Positions 5,477 through 12,780 of a DNA stretch of 13,979 nt are shown in pieces. Origin of the DNA: Alphaproteobacteria bacterium (GTDB lineage: Bacteria > Pseudomonadota > Alphaproteobacteria > JAGOMX01); NCBI GenBank assembly GCA_016742295.1, contig JACVCA010000015.1:1-13979 (forward strand), in the 5' to 3' direction. Position numbers and translations under genes: made by a program. The stretch's first letter is position 1. Each line of letters begins with the position of its first letter. Under the pieces are notes generated by a model. It saw only the letters and a program-made list of their open reading frames with translations, ran no database searches and was not told where the DNA came from.

Positions 5477-7654
5477 ATGCAAAATTGTTATAAATTAGGG
5501 TTAGTTACCCTTTTATTTTCTTGGTCCTTTTCTTTTAATTTGTATGCATCTACCTCTGGTTCGGAAGAAAGAAGTGAGGAGCAGGTAGAATATTGTTTTC
5601 CCCGGCGAATAACCACTTTAGAAGATCTTGGGGCATATGGCGAAAATTTAATCGGGATGGCTAACTGTCCGGAGCGCGAATATGTCATAGAGCTTGCAAG
5701 CCGACAACCGGAAATAGATCTACCTCTTATAAAGTTAGAAAATAATGAGAATTACGAAAATTATATTTTTGGGAAAACTTATGCATTAGGGGTTGCTTAC
5801 AAAGCATTGGCATTAAAAAAAGACTGCCCTCCAAAACAATCGGAGGAATATTGTAAGCTTCTATTAGAGGCTTTTACACAGTACTTTAATATCTTTTCGA
5901 ATTTTACCTCAGCATTACCTCATGTTAACAAGCTTATAGCAGAGCACCATTATGGATTATATCGTTCCCAGGGCGATACTTACTTTACTTTGTCAGGTCT
6001 ATATAAGAGTGAACAAAAACCTCAAATTAAACGCCCTTATTGGCTTCCTGAAGCTATAGTGGCTTACGAAAAGGCTGTCTTATATGGAGGACAGTGCATA
6101 GAAAACTCTAGAATTGATAAAGACCGAGTGAAATTACCTCATTATTTAAATGTAGTAGAAGAAACAAAATTTAGCTTATATTCAGCCTATCTTAGTGGCG
6201 CACAATTCCAAGTCGCTCATGAGCGAAGCGAGTGGTTGAGACAAGCCAAGGTGCTTAAGCAAGAATTTATGGCTCGTAAAGAAGGAAAATATTACAAAGC
6301 AGCACAAGAGAGTTGGCAAGTTTATGAAAAAGCCCAACAGGTTCTAGCTAGCCGTGCTTTGCCCAAAGGAAGAGCGCAGCAAATTGCAAGAGCTAAAAAG
6401 TTACAGCTTAAACTTCAAACTGAAGACCAACGAGATAACATTATAAAAAATATTCATACACATACCGTTCCGCTTAAAACGAAAATTACGGGGATGCATG
6501 ATAAGTTAGATACGCTATTATCTCATTATTTTTACACAGGGGATAAAGGGGAAAAACTTCAGATTTTAGCTAACCTCAATAAAATAGAAAACAAGATATA
6601 TCACTCTCTATTTTCTAATGATACTGCTTATAACGTGGAGCTTTCCTTAGAGGCTTTAAAACCAGTTTATGAAACTTACAATAAGTTTTTAGAGGGAGAA
6701 CACCTGTTTACATTTCTTCCTAAATTAATTCTTCATTTTAAAAAAGAAGGGGAACTCTCGAAGGTTTATGAGAAAGTTAGCCTTTTAGAATATTTAGAAC
6801 AGAAATGTTATGGAAATACTAGAGTAGTAACTCGATATATTATAGCAGCAATGGATAATCTTATGGGTAACCACGAAAAGTGGCTCGCGTTTGAAAAAGA
6901 AGTTGAAAAAAAGGCTCAAAAACTGAAGAAAAAGAAGCAAAGGGCCAAATTAAAAAAACGTCAGGCTTTAGTGGAACTTATAAATCAGGACTTAGAGGCA
7001 AATACGAAGTTAAAAGAAGAAAAAGATGATTTGAAAGACAAGTCAATAGCTGAGCTATCTGCGCAAAAAGTAGCCTATCAGGATCCTTCTTTAAGCATGG
7101 AAGTTAATATGTGGCAAGATAACAATAGCCAGGAGTCTAAAGCTGTCAAGCTAGAGCGTCATGAAGAAGCAGTAAAGCAGAGAGAAACAAAAGCAAAAAA
7201 AGATAAGGAAAAAATTACCGAAGAAAAGAACATTTTATCTCCCTCTAAAGTACTCCCCAAAGAAACTCTTGATCCTGTCCTACCAGAAGTATTTTCTCTT
7301 ACTAAGCTTTACAATCTTACCGGGCTTGCAGAAGTTATAGATAACAATATAGAGCAGAATCACTGGAAATTTACGCTTGAAGATTTGCAACATTATTATG
7401 AGGCAATGGGATGTCATTATAAAGCTAGTAAAGGGAGCCATAAAAAGCTCGCAATGCCGAAAGCAACCCTAGTGACCCAAGGCGAAAACTTAATCACGAT
7501 TATGAATGAATTTAAAGGTACCTTTACTCTTCCTCAATGGAAAGATAAGCATGTGCCCTATTATTTGCGAACTCAGATTCTCGTCGCACGTAAAAAGTTA
7601 GCTGCAAATAGATTAAAGCTGCTAAGTGAAGGAGTAGGAACTTCTGGCTCGTAA
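5477..7654 (+). CDS. Exported helical protein with C-terminal HicA-like mRNA interferase domain
   Basis: This is a 725-residue protein from ATG 5477. I chose that start because AGG at 5467-5469 is well spaced and the product begins with a clear Sec signal peptide (MQNCYKLGLVTLLFSWSFSF...YA-ST). TTG 5414 and ATG 5420 lie upstream in frame but lack a ribosome site. Residues ~95-290 are helical and TPR-like (e.g. PEAIVAYEKAVLYGG). About 475-590 is a charged coiled coil, very rich in Lys and Glu, with a basic run KLKKKKQRAKLKKR (~482-495). The last domain (~632-706) reads as HicA (dsRBD fold): a DLQHYYEAMGCHY helix, then SKGSHKK with the catalytic-type His (GSH 653-655), then FTLPQWKDK and YYLRTQIL. 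HicA toxins are normally ~60-90-residue cytoplasmic ribonucleases, so an exported carrier is unusual. A decayed HicB lies downstream. An effector that cleaves RNA in a host is inference; the domain call rests on motif order. Confidence 0.65.
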   Translation: MQNCYKLGLVTLLFSWSFSFNLYASTSGSEERSEEQVEYCFPRRITTLEDLGAYGENLIGMANCPEREYVIELASRQPEIDLPLIKLENNENYENYIFGKTYALGVAYKALALKKDCPPKQSEEYCKLLLEAFTQYFNIFSNFTSALPHVNKLIAEHHYGLYRSQGDTYFTLSGLYKSEQKPQIKRPYWLPEAIVAYEKAVLYGGQCIENSRIDKDRVKLPHYLNVVEETKFSLYSAYLSGAQFQVAHERSEWLRQAKVLKQEFMARKEGKYYKAAQESWQVYEKAQQVLASRALPKGRAQQIARAKKLQLKLQTEDQRDNIIKNIHTHTVPLKTKITGMHDKLDTLLSHYFYTGDKGEKLQILANLNKIENKIYHSLFSNDTAYNVELSLEALKPVYETYNKFLEGEHLFTFLPKLILHFKKEGELSKVYEKVSLLEYLEQKCYGNTRVVTRYIIAAMDNLMGNHEKWLAFEKEVEKKAQKLKKKKQRAKLKKRQALVELINQDLEANTKLKEEKDDLKDKSIAELSAQKVAYQDPSLSMEVNMWQDNNSQESKAVKLERHEEAVKQRETKAKKDKEKITEEKNILSPSKVLPKETLDPVLPEVFSLTKLYNLTGLAEVIDNNIEQNHWKFTLEDLQHYYEAMGCHYKASKGSHKKLAMPKATLVTQGENLITIMNEFKGTFTLPQWKDKHVPYYLRTQILVARKKLAANRLKLLSEGVGTSGS

Positions 7655-7691
7655 TAGTCTAGTTAATTGGAAAAAGAGGGTCAGAAGGAAG

Positions 7692-7712
7692 GCAGACGTA
7701 GTCGCTTTTTTT
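7692..7712 (+). terminator. Possible terminator after the HicA-fusion gene
   Basis: GCAGAC and GTCGC pair (one bulged A, 3-base GTA loop), followed by seven T. It is a short stem 37 bases past the stop of the preceding gene. The pairing is short, so this is only a candidate. Confidence 0.35.
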
Positions 7713-7718
7713 ATTATT

Positions 7719-7858
7719 GTGGGTTCGGAAAAAGCAGTAAGAGTTAGTATCACATTTCCTGAAGATGTTTAGCAATTATAAATAAAAGGACAAGAGACCC
7801 TCATATGACAAGACCTTCTTTCTTAGAGGTAGAGGTTTTAAAATACGACAAGAAATAA
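7719..7858 (+). pseudogene. HicB antitoxin C-terminus (ribbon-helix-helix), frameshifted remnant
   Basis: HicB is the antitoxin and DNA-binding autorepressor of hicAB modules. Frame 3 reads GSEKAVRVSITFPEDV and then hits TAG at 7770-7772. Adding one T in the TTT run at 7768-7770 lets it continue LAIINKRTRDPH, then MTRPSFLEVEVLKYDKK, to a stop at 7856-7858. This matches the usual end of HicB: the kxVRVxITLPEDVL strand, an xxID helix, then MTRSxFLxxAALK. The N-terminal partial RNase H fold of HicB is absent; only 64 bases separate this piece from the HicA-like domain. It is therefore a decayed, truncated antitoxin, lying in the hicA-hicB order. Its presence supports the HicA call for the upstream gene. 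Confidence 0.55.
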
Positions 7859-7924
7859 TATTCATCCTAATTCTTAAAAGGAAAATATGCGTTAATTTGA
7901 TAGTGCTGTGTGTGGCACTTTTAA

Positions 7925-8059
7925 AATCATAAGGGGCCTCATATTTCTTTTAAAGGCAAAACTTCTTATGAGCAATATTAGGAACTAGAGAACAAAATTC
8001 CCTTTCAGGGTAATGTAAAACTCAGTCTCATTGGGATAGCTCCGATGAAACCCTTTGAC
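7925..8059 (+). pseudogene. Transposase C-terminal remnant (integrase-core type), decayed
   Basis: The frame reads NHKGPHISFKGKTSYEQY, a stop (7979-7981), then ELENKIPFQGNV. The first part resembles the YNxxRPHxxLxxKTPxE ending of DDE integrase-type transposases (IS3/IS481 groups), with the usual Arg before Pro-His changed to Gly. A stop lies immediately upstream too, and I see no other transposase motif around it. The rest of 7655-8169 holds only the possible terminator and the HicB remnant listed separately, and otherwise no supported gene. Confidence 0.35.
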
Positions 8060-8169
8060 TAAGAAATAGCAAGTACCACTCCTGGAGAAAAGAGCATGAG
8101 CAATCTTTTCAAACTGAAATGTAGTGTATGTAGTGAAACATCACACTTTATCTAACTCAATTTACTTTT

Positions 8170-8853
8170 TTATTTACTTTGTTTGCGCTTTTTTAAACTC
8201 TTTTGCAAATCCTCGAGCTCCAGTTTTATTGCTTTATCGTATAAAGGAATAAGTGGTAAATTATCTTTTTTCCTCGCTTCTACAGTGCTTTTTTCTAAGG
8301 CCTGGTAAGCATTTACAAGAGAAAGAATGTGAGCTTTTAAGTCATCCTTTTCTATCATCTTCTCATATTTTCTCTTTGTTCCATGCTTAGGTTCTTCTTG
8401 AGCCTCCTCTATAAGTTTTGCAAAGAAATCATCCGTGAGTACTTTTCGCTGCCTTAATTCATTAAAATGACCAATATCATCAAGATTACCGTTGAGGGCA
8501 TTCTTTAATTCAAGTTCTGCCAATTCTTCATAGTTTTTAGATGAAAGGTCAGCACGTCCCTTGTAATTATAAAATGAGGCTAGTTCACCTAAAGCATTAT
8601 ATAATTCTTCACAATTTGTTAGGCCTGCATCTTTTAAGGATCTCACAGAATGTAAAAGCTTTACCTCGTAAATCCATTCTTTTTCAGCCTTTGTTAAATC
8701 CCTTACATTAATACTTTGGTCACTACTAATAAGTTTTCTTACCATACGCTTATTTTCAGCTTCGTTTAAAAGTGCAGAAGCATAATCATTTGACCCTAAA
8801 ACTTCATTTGTGGTCATTAATAGTAAGCCCCATGTTAAGAGTATATATTTCAT
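8170..8853 (-). CDS. Exported helical protein, unrecognised, second gene of a two-gene operon
   Basis: This is a 227-residue protein. It begins with a Sec signal peptide (MKYILLTWGLLLMTTNEVLG-SND), followed by an entirely helical, charged sequence. Residues ~80-120 (ELASFYNYKGRADLSSKNYE) have a TPR- or Sel1-like flavour, but no clear family emerges. The C-terminus is basic (KSLKKRKQSK). The start is ATG 8853, with GGAG spaced 7 bases before it. It lies 2 bases after the stop of the deaminase-like gene on the same strand, so the two are certainly cotranscribed. It may be a partner, chaperone or immunity protein for that product. Immunity to a nucleic-acid enzyme would be odd for a protein that is itself exported. 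No function can be assigned. Confidence 0.6.
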   Translation of the reverse strand: MKYILLTWGLLLMTTNEVLGSNDYASALLNEAENKRMVRKLISSDQSINVRDLTKAEKEWIYEVKLLHSVRSLKDAGLTNCEELYNALGELASFYNYKGRADLSSKNYEELAELELKNALNGNLDDIGHFNELRQRKVLTDDFFAKLIEEAQEEPKHGTKRKYEKMIEKDDLKAHILSLVNAYQALEKSTVEARKKDNLPLIPLYDKAIKLELEDLQKSLKKRKQSK

Positions 8854-8855
8854 TA

Positions 8856-10163
8856 TTAATCTCCTTCATTATCTCTCGACTGGTTGTTGCCTGCCATTAA
8901 AAAGAAGGCAGATGGTTCCTCTTTGCCTAAATCTCTTTCTATTGTATATTCAGCTTCAGTTTTAGGCCTTGAGGGGGTAAATTCATAAAGAGCTGAATAT
9001 AATAAAACCTTTTTCTTTAAATCTGTTGATTTAGTTTTTAGCGTATCACAAATTGTTTTCAATAAATACTCATCATGTTGTATCACCTCAAAAATAAGAG
9101 GCCTACAATTCGTACAACAATCGTTTCGAGAAGCTATACTTAATATAAATAACTCTGTAGTGGCGTCTCCTGGAAGTTGAATTTGTTTTAATATTTCACT
9201 AAAGCGAGATAATGGATTTTCATCAAAAGTTGTTGCCTGTTGATCTTTAAGATATAAAACTAATGGTTCTTCACTATGAAGCCAACCTTGAAATTGGTTA
9301 TCTTTAAATGTCTCTAAGCCTTCAGACTTTGTTTCCAGTAGGGAACAACTAATTTGATCCTTTTTGCCAATTGATTCTAATAGCGGGAGAAGCTCCTGCC
9401 GCATTTGCTCATAATTTTCTTTTCCTAAATCCTTCCAGTTGTAATAACTGTTGATAGGTATAAAAGGTAAGAGAGTCTTATCCTTGTTATCGCCAGTAAA
9501 TTTTATAACTTCTGCCTTTGAATGAATGCTAGAATGTCCGCTAATAAAAATTGCTGGCAATTCACGTCCAACTACTTCAAATTTATCCTTTATAGTGTAT
9601 CCTAAATCTATTCGTGCCTTAATAAAATTGGTACGGTTTGAAGCGGGTAGAGGTTGTATAATGCTCAATATTTCCTTTCCTGCTCTCTCATGCCATTCTA
9701 TAATTTCTTTTGAAATGATGTGATTATTATATTTTAACACTAAAGAACTTATTCCCAACTCTTTGTCTCCAACCCATTCTCCAATTTCCTTGGAGACTGT
9801 CGCTTGAGCCGTACTTGAAGAGCCTATAGTACTTTTATCCTCATCCTGCTCAGATGCTATTTGCTTACCTTTATCATGTTTTTTTGGAGCTGAGGTGGCT
9901 TTTGATCCTTCTGCTTTATCTTTTTCTTCCTCTAATGAGCTTGAAGAAGAGGAAGAGCTTTCTATTCTACGTCTTTTTGAAGCTTCAGATTTTTCTTCTG
10001 TTGAAGGGGCAAATTTTGATTGATTTTCAGATGACTCCTGCTTATTTGCAGAACTTTGCGGATCTAGTGATTTATCATCATCACTAGCATAAACATAAGT
10101 ATGAGAGGCTAAAAAAGAAAGAAAGGTTATAATTAACGAGAATTTTGAAAGATAAAAACGCAT
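8856..10163 (-). CDS. Exported deaminase-superfamily-like protein with low-complexity linker (putative effector)
   Basis: This is a 435-residue protein with a Sec signal peptide (MRFYLSKFSLIITFLSFLAS...VYA-SD). Residues ~28-125 are a low-complexity Ser/Glu/Lys linker that contains KRRRIE (63-68), eight Ser in a row (69-76) followed by acidic residues, and PKKHDKGK (~93-100), all unlike a periplasmic enzyme. The C-terminal domain (~130-400) holds HSE at 296-298 in a helix (LHSEEPLVLYLKD). After 52 residues comes a strand, ELFILSIASRND, then CCTNC at 349-353. HxE plus CxxC in this setting is the zinc signature of nucleic-acid/nucleotide deaminases, including toxin and OTT_1508-like families. 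I therefore propose a deaminase, with moderate confidence and unknown substrate. The start has AAGGA at 10171-10175. It is the first gene of an operon with 8170-8853. Confidence 0.6.
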   Translation of the reverse strand: MRFYLSKFSLIITFLSFLASHTYVYASDDDKSLDPQSSANKQESSENQSKFAPSTEEKSEASKRRRIESSSSSSSSLEEEKDKAEGSKATSAPKKHDKGKQIASEQDEDKSTIGSSSTAQATVSKEIGEWVGDKELGISSLVLKYNNHIISKEIIEWHERAGKEILSIIQPLPASNRTNFIKARIDLGYTIKDKFEVVGRELPAIFISGHSSIHSKAEVIKFTGDNKDKTLLPFIPINSYYNWKDLGKENYEQMRQELLPLLESIGKKDQISCSLLETKSEGLETFKDNQFQGWLHSEEPLVLYLKDQQATTFDENPLSRFSEILKQIQLPGDATTELFILSIASRNDCCTNCRPLIFEVIQHDEYLLKTICDTLKTKSTDLKKKVLLYSALYEFTPSRPKTEAEYTIERDLGKEEPSAFFLMAGNNQSRDNEGD

Positions 10164-10198
10164 ACCTTAATCCTTAAATAAAAACAACTAACCATTTA

Positions 10199-10226
10199 TA
10201 TATAAGATATGACATTTATATTTCAA
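10199..10226 (-). promoter_or_regulatory. Candidate sigma-70-type promoter for the 10163-8170 operon
   Basis: On the minus strand TTGAAA (10226-10221) is followed after 16 bases by TATATA (10204-10199), 35 bases before the ATG. The stretch is very AT-rich, so chance matches are likely, but this is the best pair upstream of the operon. Confidence 0.4.
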
Positions 10227-10601
10227 GAGGCTTTCATCCAATTTCTAAAAAATTCCTTGCTACTGTAAGCTCTCTTATTTTAAATAAAGCCCTTTTATAC
10301 GTTGTTCATTTAAAGATTTAGCGTAATTGGTCTATCCCCTATTTATTAATTCTTATTTAGATGAGTATATGATCTCTATCCATGAGTTTCCTGAAGCTTA
10401 ATTAGCTCTAAGCTAAATGATATAGGCCATGGGTGCAGGAATTCTGTAACCAAGGCTAGAAGAGTACAATTTTTTCTGGCTTATAGTTTGTTTCATAAAT
10501 CTCTACCGCAAGTTGCTCTATTATACTTGTCTATTGGGAGTTGGAGTAGAATATGCTAACTTAAAAGTGATGCATTAATAGGAGGAAAGGCAGTTGCCTC
10601 T
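10227..10601. other. Intergenic region without a supported gene
   Basis: About 375 AT-rich bases lie between the convergent-free end of rppH and the start of the deaminase-like operon. I read all frames and found only short, unrecognised open stretches. A small hairpin, TTAGCT-CTA-AGCTAA, lies at 10402-10416. The rppH stop overlaps a weak AGGCA/TGCCT inverted repeat (10588-10599) with only three T after it, too weak to call as a terminator. Confidence 0.5.
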
Positions 10602-11096
10602 TTAAGTGTTACTCATTGATTTAAGGTAAGGACGGAACTCTTCAATAACAGCTTTATAAAGCTCTCTTTTAAAAGGTATCGCCAGCTCTATTAGATTACC
10701 GATCTCTGTCCACTTCCATTCACAAAATTCTGGATGTTCCGTATGAACATTAATCTCTTCATCTTGTCCTTCAAAGCGCGTTAAAAACCAAGTTTGAGAT
10801 TGGCCGCGATATTTTCCTCTCCAAAGTCGTCCAATTAAGGGAAGAGGAAAATCATATTTATGGGGAGTTAAAGTTTTTGCAAGAATGGTAACGTTATTTG
10901 TTCCTATTTCTTCTTTAAGTTCCCGAAGTGCAGCTAATTCTGGGCTTTCTCCTTTATCAATACCACCTTGAGGCATTTGCCAGGCATGAGGTTTCGTTTC
11001 TGTGCGTCTTGCAATCAAAACTTTATCACTTTGATTCAAAACCATTATTCCGACACTCGGTCGGTATGGCAAGACGGCGCGAGGGGGCCATCTCAT
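10602..11096 (-). CDS. rppH: RNA pyrophosphohydrolase (Nudix)
   Basis: RppH removes pyrophosphate from the 5' end of triphosphorylated transcripts and so starts mRNA decay in the cytoplasm. The 164-residue protein has the family opening LPYRPSVGIMVLN (~9-21), ARRTETKPHAWQMPQGG (~29-45) and a complete Nudix box at 44-66 (G-x5-E-x7-REL-x-EE-x-GT). The QSQTWFLTRF strand and the late EFCEWKW segment are also present. Length is normal. It is the last gene of a minus-strand run, 5 bases after the short membrane protein. No strong ribosome site precedes ATG 11096, so a downstream start such as TTG near residue 9 cannot be excluded. Confidence 0.93.
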   Translation of the reverse strand: MRWPPRAVLPYRPSVGIMVLNQSDKVLIARRTETKPHAWQMPQGGIDKGESPELAALRELKEEIGTNNVTILAKTLTPHKYDFPLPLIGRLWRGKYRGQSQTWFLTRFEGQDEEINVHTEHPEFCEWKWTEIGNLIELAIPFKRELYKAVIEEFRPYLKSMSNT

Positions 11097-11101
11097 CGTT
11101 C

Positions 11102-11431
11102 TTAAAGGCTTTCCTGAGGATAATCCCCACTATAACCAAGCTTCATGCGGGGATTGGTGCTTTCCGGCAATTGTTCGGGAGAATCTGAATCCGGAGAAGG
11201 TTGAGGTTGAGTGCCTGGATTCAGGGGAGGTAAGTCTGTTTTAATATTAGGAAGATCCAAAATGACAGCTGGGACCTCATCTTCGTTCCGGAAATGGGAT
11301 GAAAGATTACATAAAAACCATACCGCTATCATAAAAACTAATACAAAGAGTGCCCTCACAAAAAACTTGCAAGCAAATGGCCGTTTGCAAAGTGATTTAA
11401 ATTTTTGAGTGTCTCGATTTGTTTCTATCAT
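11102..11431 (-). CDS. Short single-pass membrane protein; possible truncated divergent polysaccharide deacetylase
   Basis: This is a 109-residue protein with a basic N-terminus (~1-23), one membrane span at ~27-45 (ALFVLVFMIAVWFLCNL) and a Pro/Ser-rich extracytoplasmic tail (PPLNPGTQPQPSPDSDSPEQ). Its ATG overlaps the ctpA stop (ATGA, 11428-11431) and rppH starts 5 bases after its stop, so it belongs to that operon. In many alphaproteobacteria the gene between ctpA and rppH-type genes encodes a divergent polysaccharide deacetylase with just such an anchor and proline-rich linker before the catalytic domain. Here the protein stops where that domain would start. I infer a truncated remnant, but an unrelated small protein is possible. 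Confidence 0.6.
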   Translation of the reverse strand: MIETNRDTQKFKSLCKRPFACKFFVRALFVLVFMIAVWFLCNLSSHFRNEDEVPAVILDLPNIKTDLPPLNPGTQPQPSPDSDSPEQLPESTNPRMKLGYSGDYPQESL

Positions 11432-12780
11432 TTTACGGGTGCCTTGATTTTCTTATAAAGACTGATACCACGTACAATATGCAGGGCTTGTTCGAGCTGA
11501 TAATCAGTGAGTTTTTTTTCTTCCTTTGTTGCACTAACCTCCTTAGGCCCTTCTTCCTCAAGCTTCTTTTGGGTTTGCAATGTTAAAGAAGATTTTTGCA
11601 GTGTATCAGGATTTACGGCTGAAGCAAAATTTGATTCATGAAGTCTTTTACTTTCATCTAAAACCTTTAGGTCAATAGCTTGCTCAATAATAATATCAGG
11701 ATCTATACCACTTTTTTGAATTGAACGGCCAGAGGGAGTATAGTACAGAGCCGTTGTCAATTTAATGGCGCTCCCATCAGTCAAGGGAATCACCGATTGT
11801 ACGGAACCTTTACCAAAAGTGCGAGTTCCAATCACAAGACCACGTCCATTATCTTGAAGAGCACCTGCAAGTATTTCAGATGCAGAAGCTGATCCCCCAT
11901 TGACTAGAATTGCAATTGGGAGTCCTCGTAAAATATCGCCGGAAGTGGCTTTTAAATAGTGATTTTTATCTTCGCCTCGCCCTTTGATAGATACAATAAC
12001 ACCATTTTCTAAAAAAAGGTCTGAAACATCGACGCAGGAATCAAGCAATCCACCTGCATTATTACGAACATCAAGAATAAGACCTTGCAGCTTTGCACCA
12101 AGCTCTTTTTTAAAATGATTAACGGCTTCTTTAACCCTATTTAAAGTGGCTTCGTTGAATGTGCGTATGCGAATATAACCTACATTCTCTTCAATTTTAA
12201 ACTTTACAGGATCAATTTTGATGTCAGCGCGGATCAATTTAAGAGGAAAATCTACCTCATCTCCACGCCGAATAGTAATTTCAATATCAGTATTAGGCTC
12301 TCCTTTGAGCTGATCAACGGCTTGTGTAAGAGTTAATCCGTAAACGGGCTGTTCGTTGATACGAACAATCAAGTCACCTGGCTTGATACCTGCTTTGGCT
12401 GCAGGTGTATCATCTAGGGGCGAAACAACCTTAATTAATCCATCAACCATTGTGACTTCAAGACCCAATCCCCCAAATTTGCCGCGAGTTTGGTTTTTTA
12501 AATCTTTATACTGAGCTAATGTAAGATAGTGCGAGTGAGGATCCAATGACCCGAGCATACCATTGAGTGCTCCTTCAAGAAGCGCTTCGTGGGTTGTCTC
12601 TTCTACATAATAATCCATAACATGACTTGCAACATTCGCATAAAATACAGCTGCTTGTTGAAGAGTAAGTTCATTCTTTTTCGGAGAATCACTTTTATCT
12701 TCTCGACCCGCACAAGAAGGAATAAAGACAATAAACGCCATCATCAGCAAGAAAGAGCGAGAATAATTCACGTAACGCAT
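11428..12780 (-). CDS. ctpA: S41 family C-terminal processing peptidase (CtpA/Prc-like)
   Basis: This is a periplasmic serine protease that trims the C-termini of envelope proteins. The 450-residue protein has an N-terminal signal (~9-22) ending in IPSC-AG. That could be a signal peptidase I site or an atypical lipobox, because Pro at -2 is unusual. An N-terminal helical cap with LDPHSHYL (~79-86) follows. The PDZ domain is at ~102-185 (FGGLGLEV, PAAKAGIKPGDLI). The S41 catalytic domain shows DVRNNAGGLL (~237-246), NGGSASASEILAGALQD with Ser299, and GTRTFGKGSVQ with Lys324 and Gln328. Spacing matches the Ser-Lys dyad of Prc. A charged tail follows. It heads the ctpA - membrane protein - rppH run, 156 bases after gpmI. 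The envC-type peptidase gene often found beside it in alphaproteobacteria is absent. Confidence 0.93.
   Translation of the reverse strand: MRYVNYSRSFLLMMAFIVFIPSCAGREDKSDSPKKNELTLQQAAVFYANVASHVMDYYVEETTHEALLEGALNGMLGSLDPHSHYLTLAQYKDLKNQTRGKFGGLGLEVTMVDGLIKVVSPLDDTPAAKAGIKPGDLIVRINEQPVYGLTLTQAVDQLKGEPNTDIEITIRRGDEVDFPLKLIRADIKIDPVKFKIEENVGYIRIRTFNEATLNRVKEAVNHFKKELGAKLQGLILDVRNNAGGLLDSCVDVSDLFLENGVIVSIKGRGEDKNHYLKATSGDILRGLPIAILVNGGSASASEILAGALQDNGRGLVIGTRTFGKGSVQSVIPLTDGSAIKLTTALYYTPSGRSIQKSGIDPDIIIEQAIDLKVLDESKRLHESNFASAVNPDTLQKSSLTLQTQKKLEEEGPKEVSATKEEKKLTDYQLEQALHIVRGISLYKKIKAPVK

Noticed and set aside
7982..8059. IS110-type motif (LIGIAPM) in the decayed region
   Set aside because: Only seven residues resemble the IS110 LVGVAP segment, with no SG or GGR motif after it. 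It shares the frame of the other transposase scar, so I did not call a second element.
8110..8165. Terminator after the 8170-8853 gene (GTGA-AACA-TCAC hairpin near 8132)
   Set aside because: The stem is only 4 bp and no T-run follows on the minus strand at the right place.
9854..10087. Plus-strand Leu/Phe-rich ORF antisense to the deaminase-like gene
   Set aside because: Its composition is simply the reverse complement of the Ser/Glu/Lys-rich linker codons.
10441..10560. Open stretch encoding KARRVQFFLAYSLFHKSLPQV
   Set aside because: No start codon with a ribosome site and no recognisable family; likely chance in AT-rich DNA.
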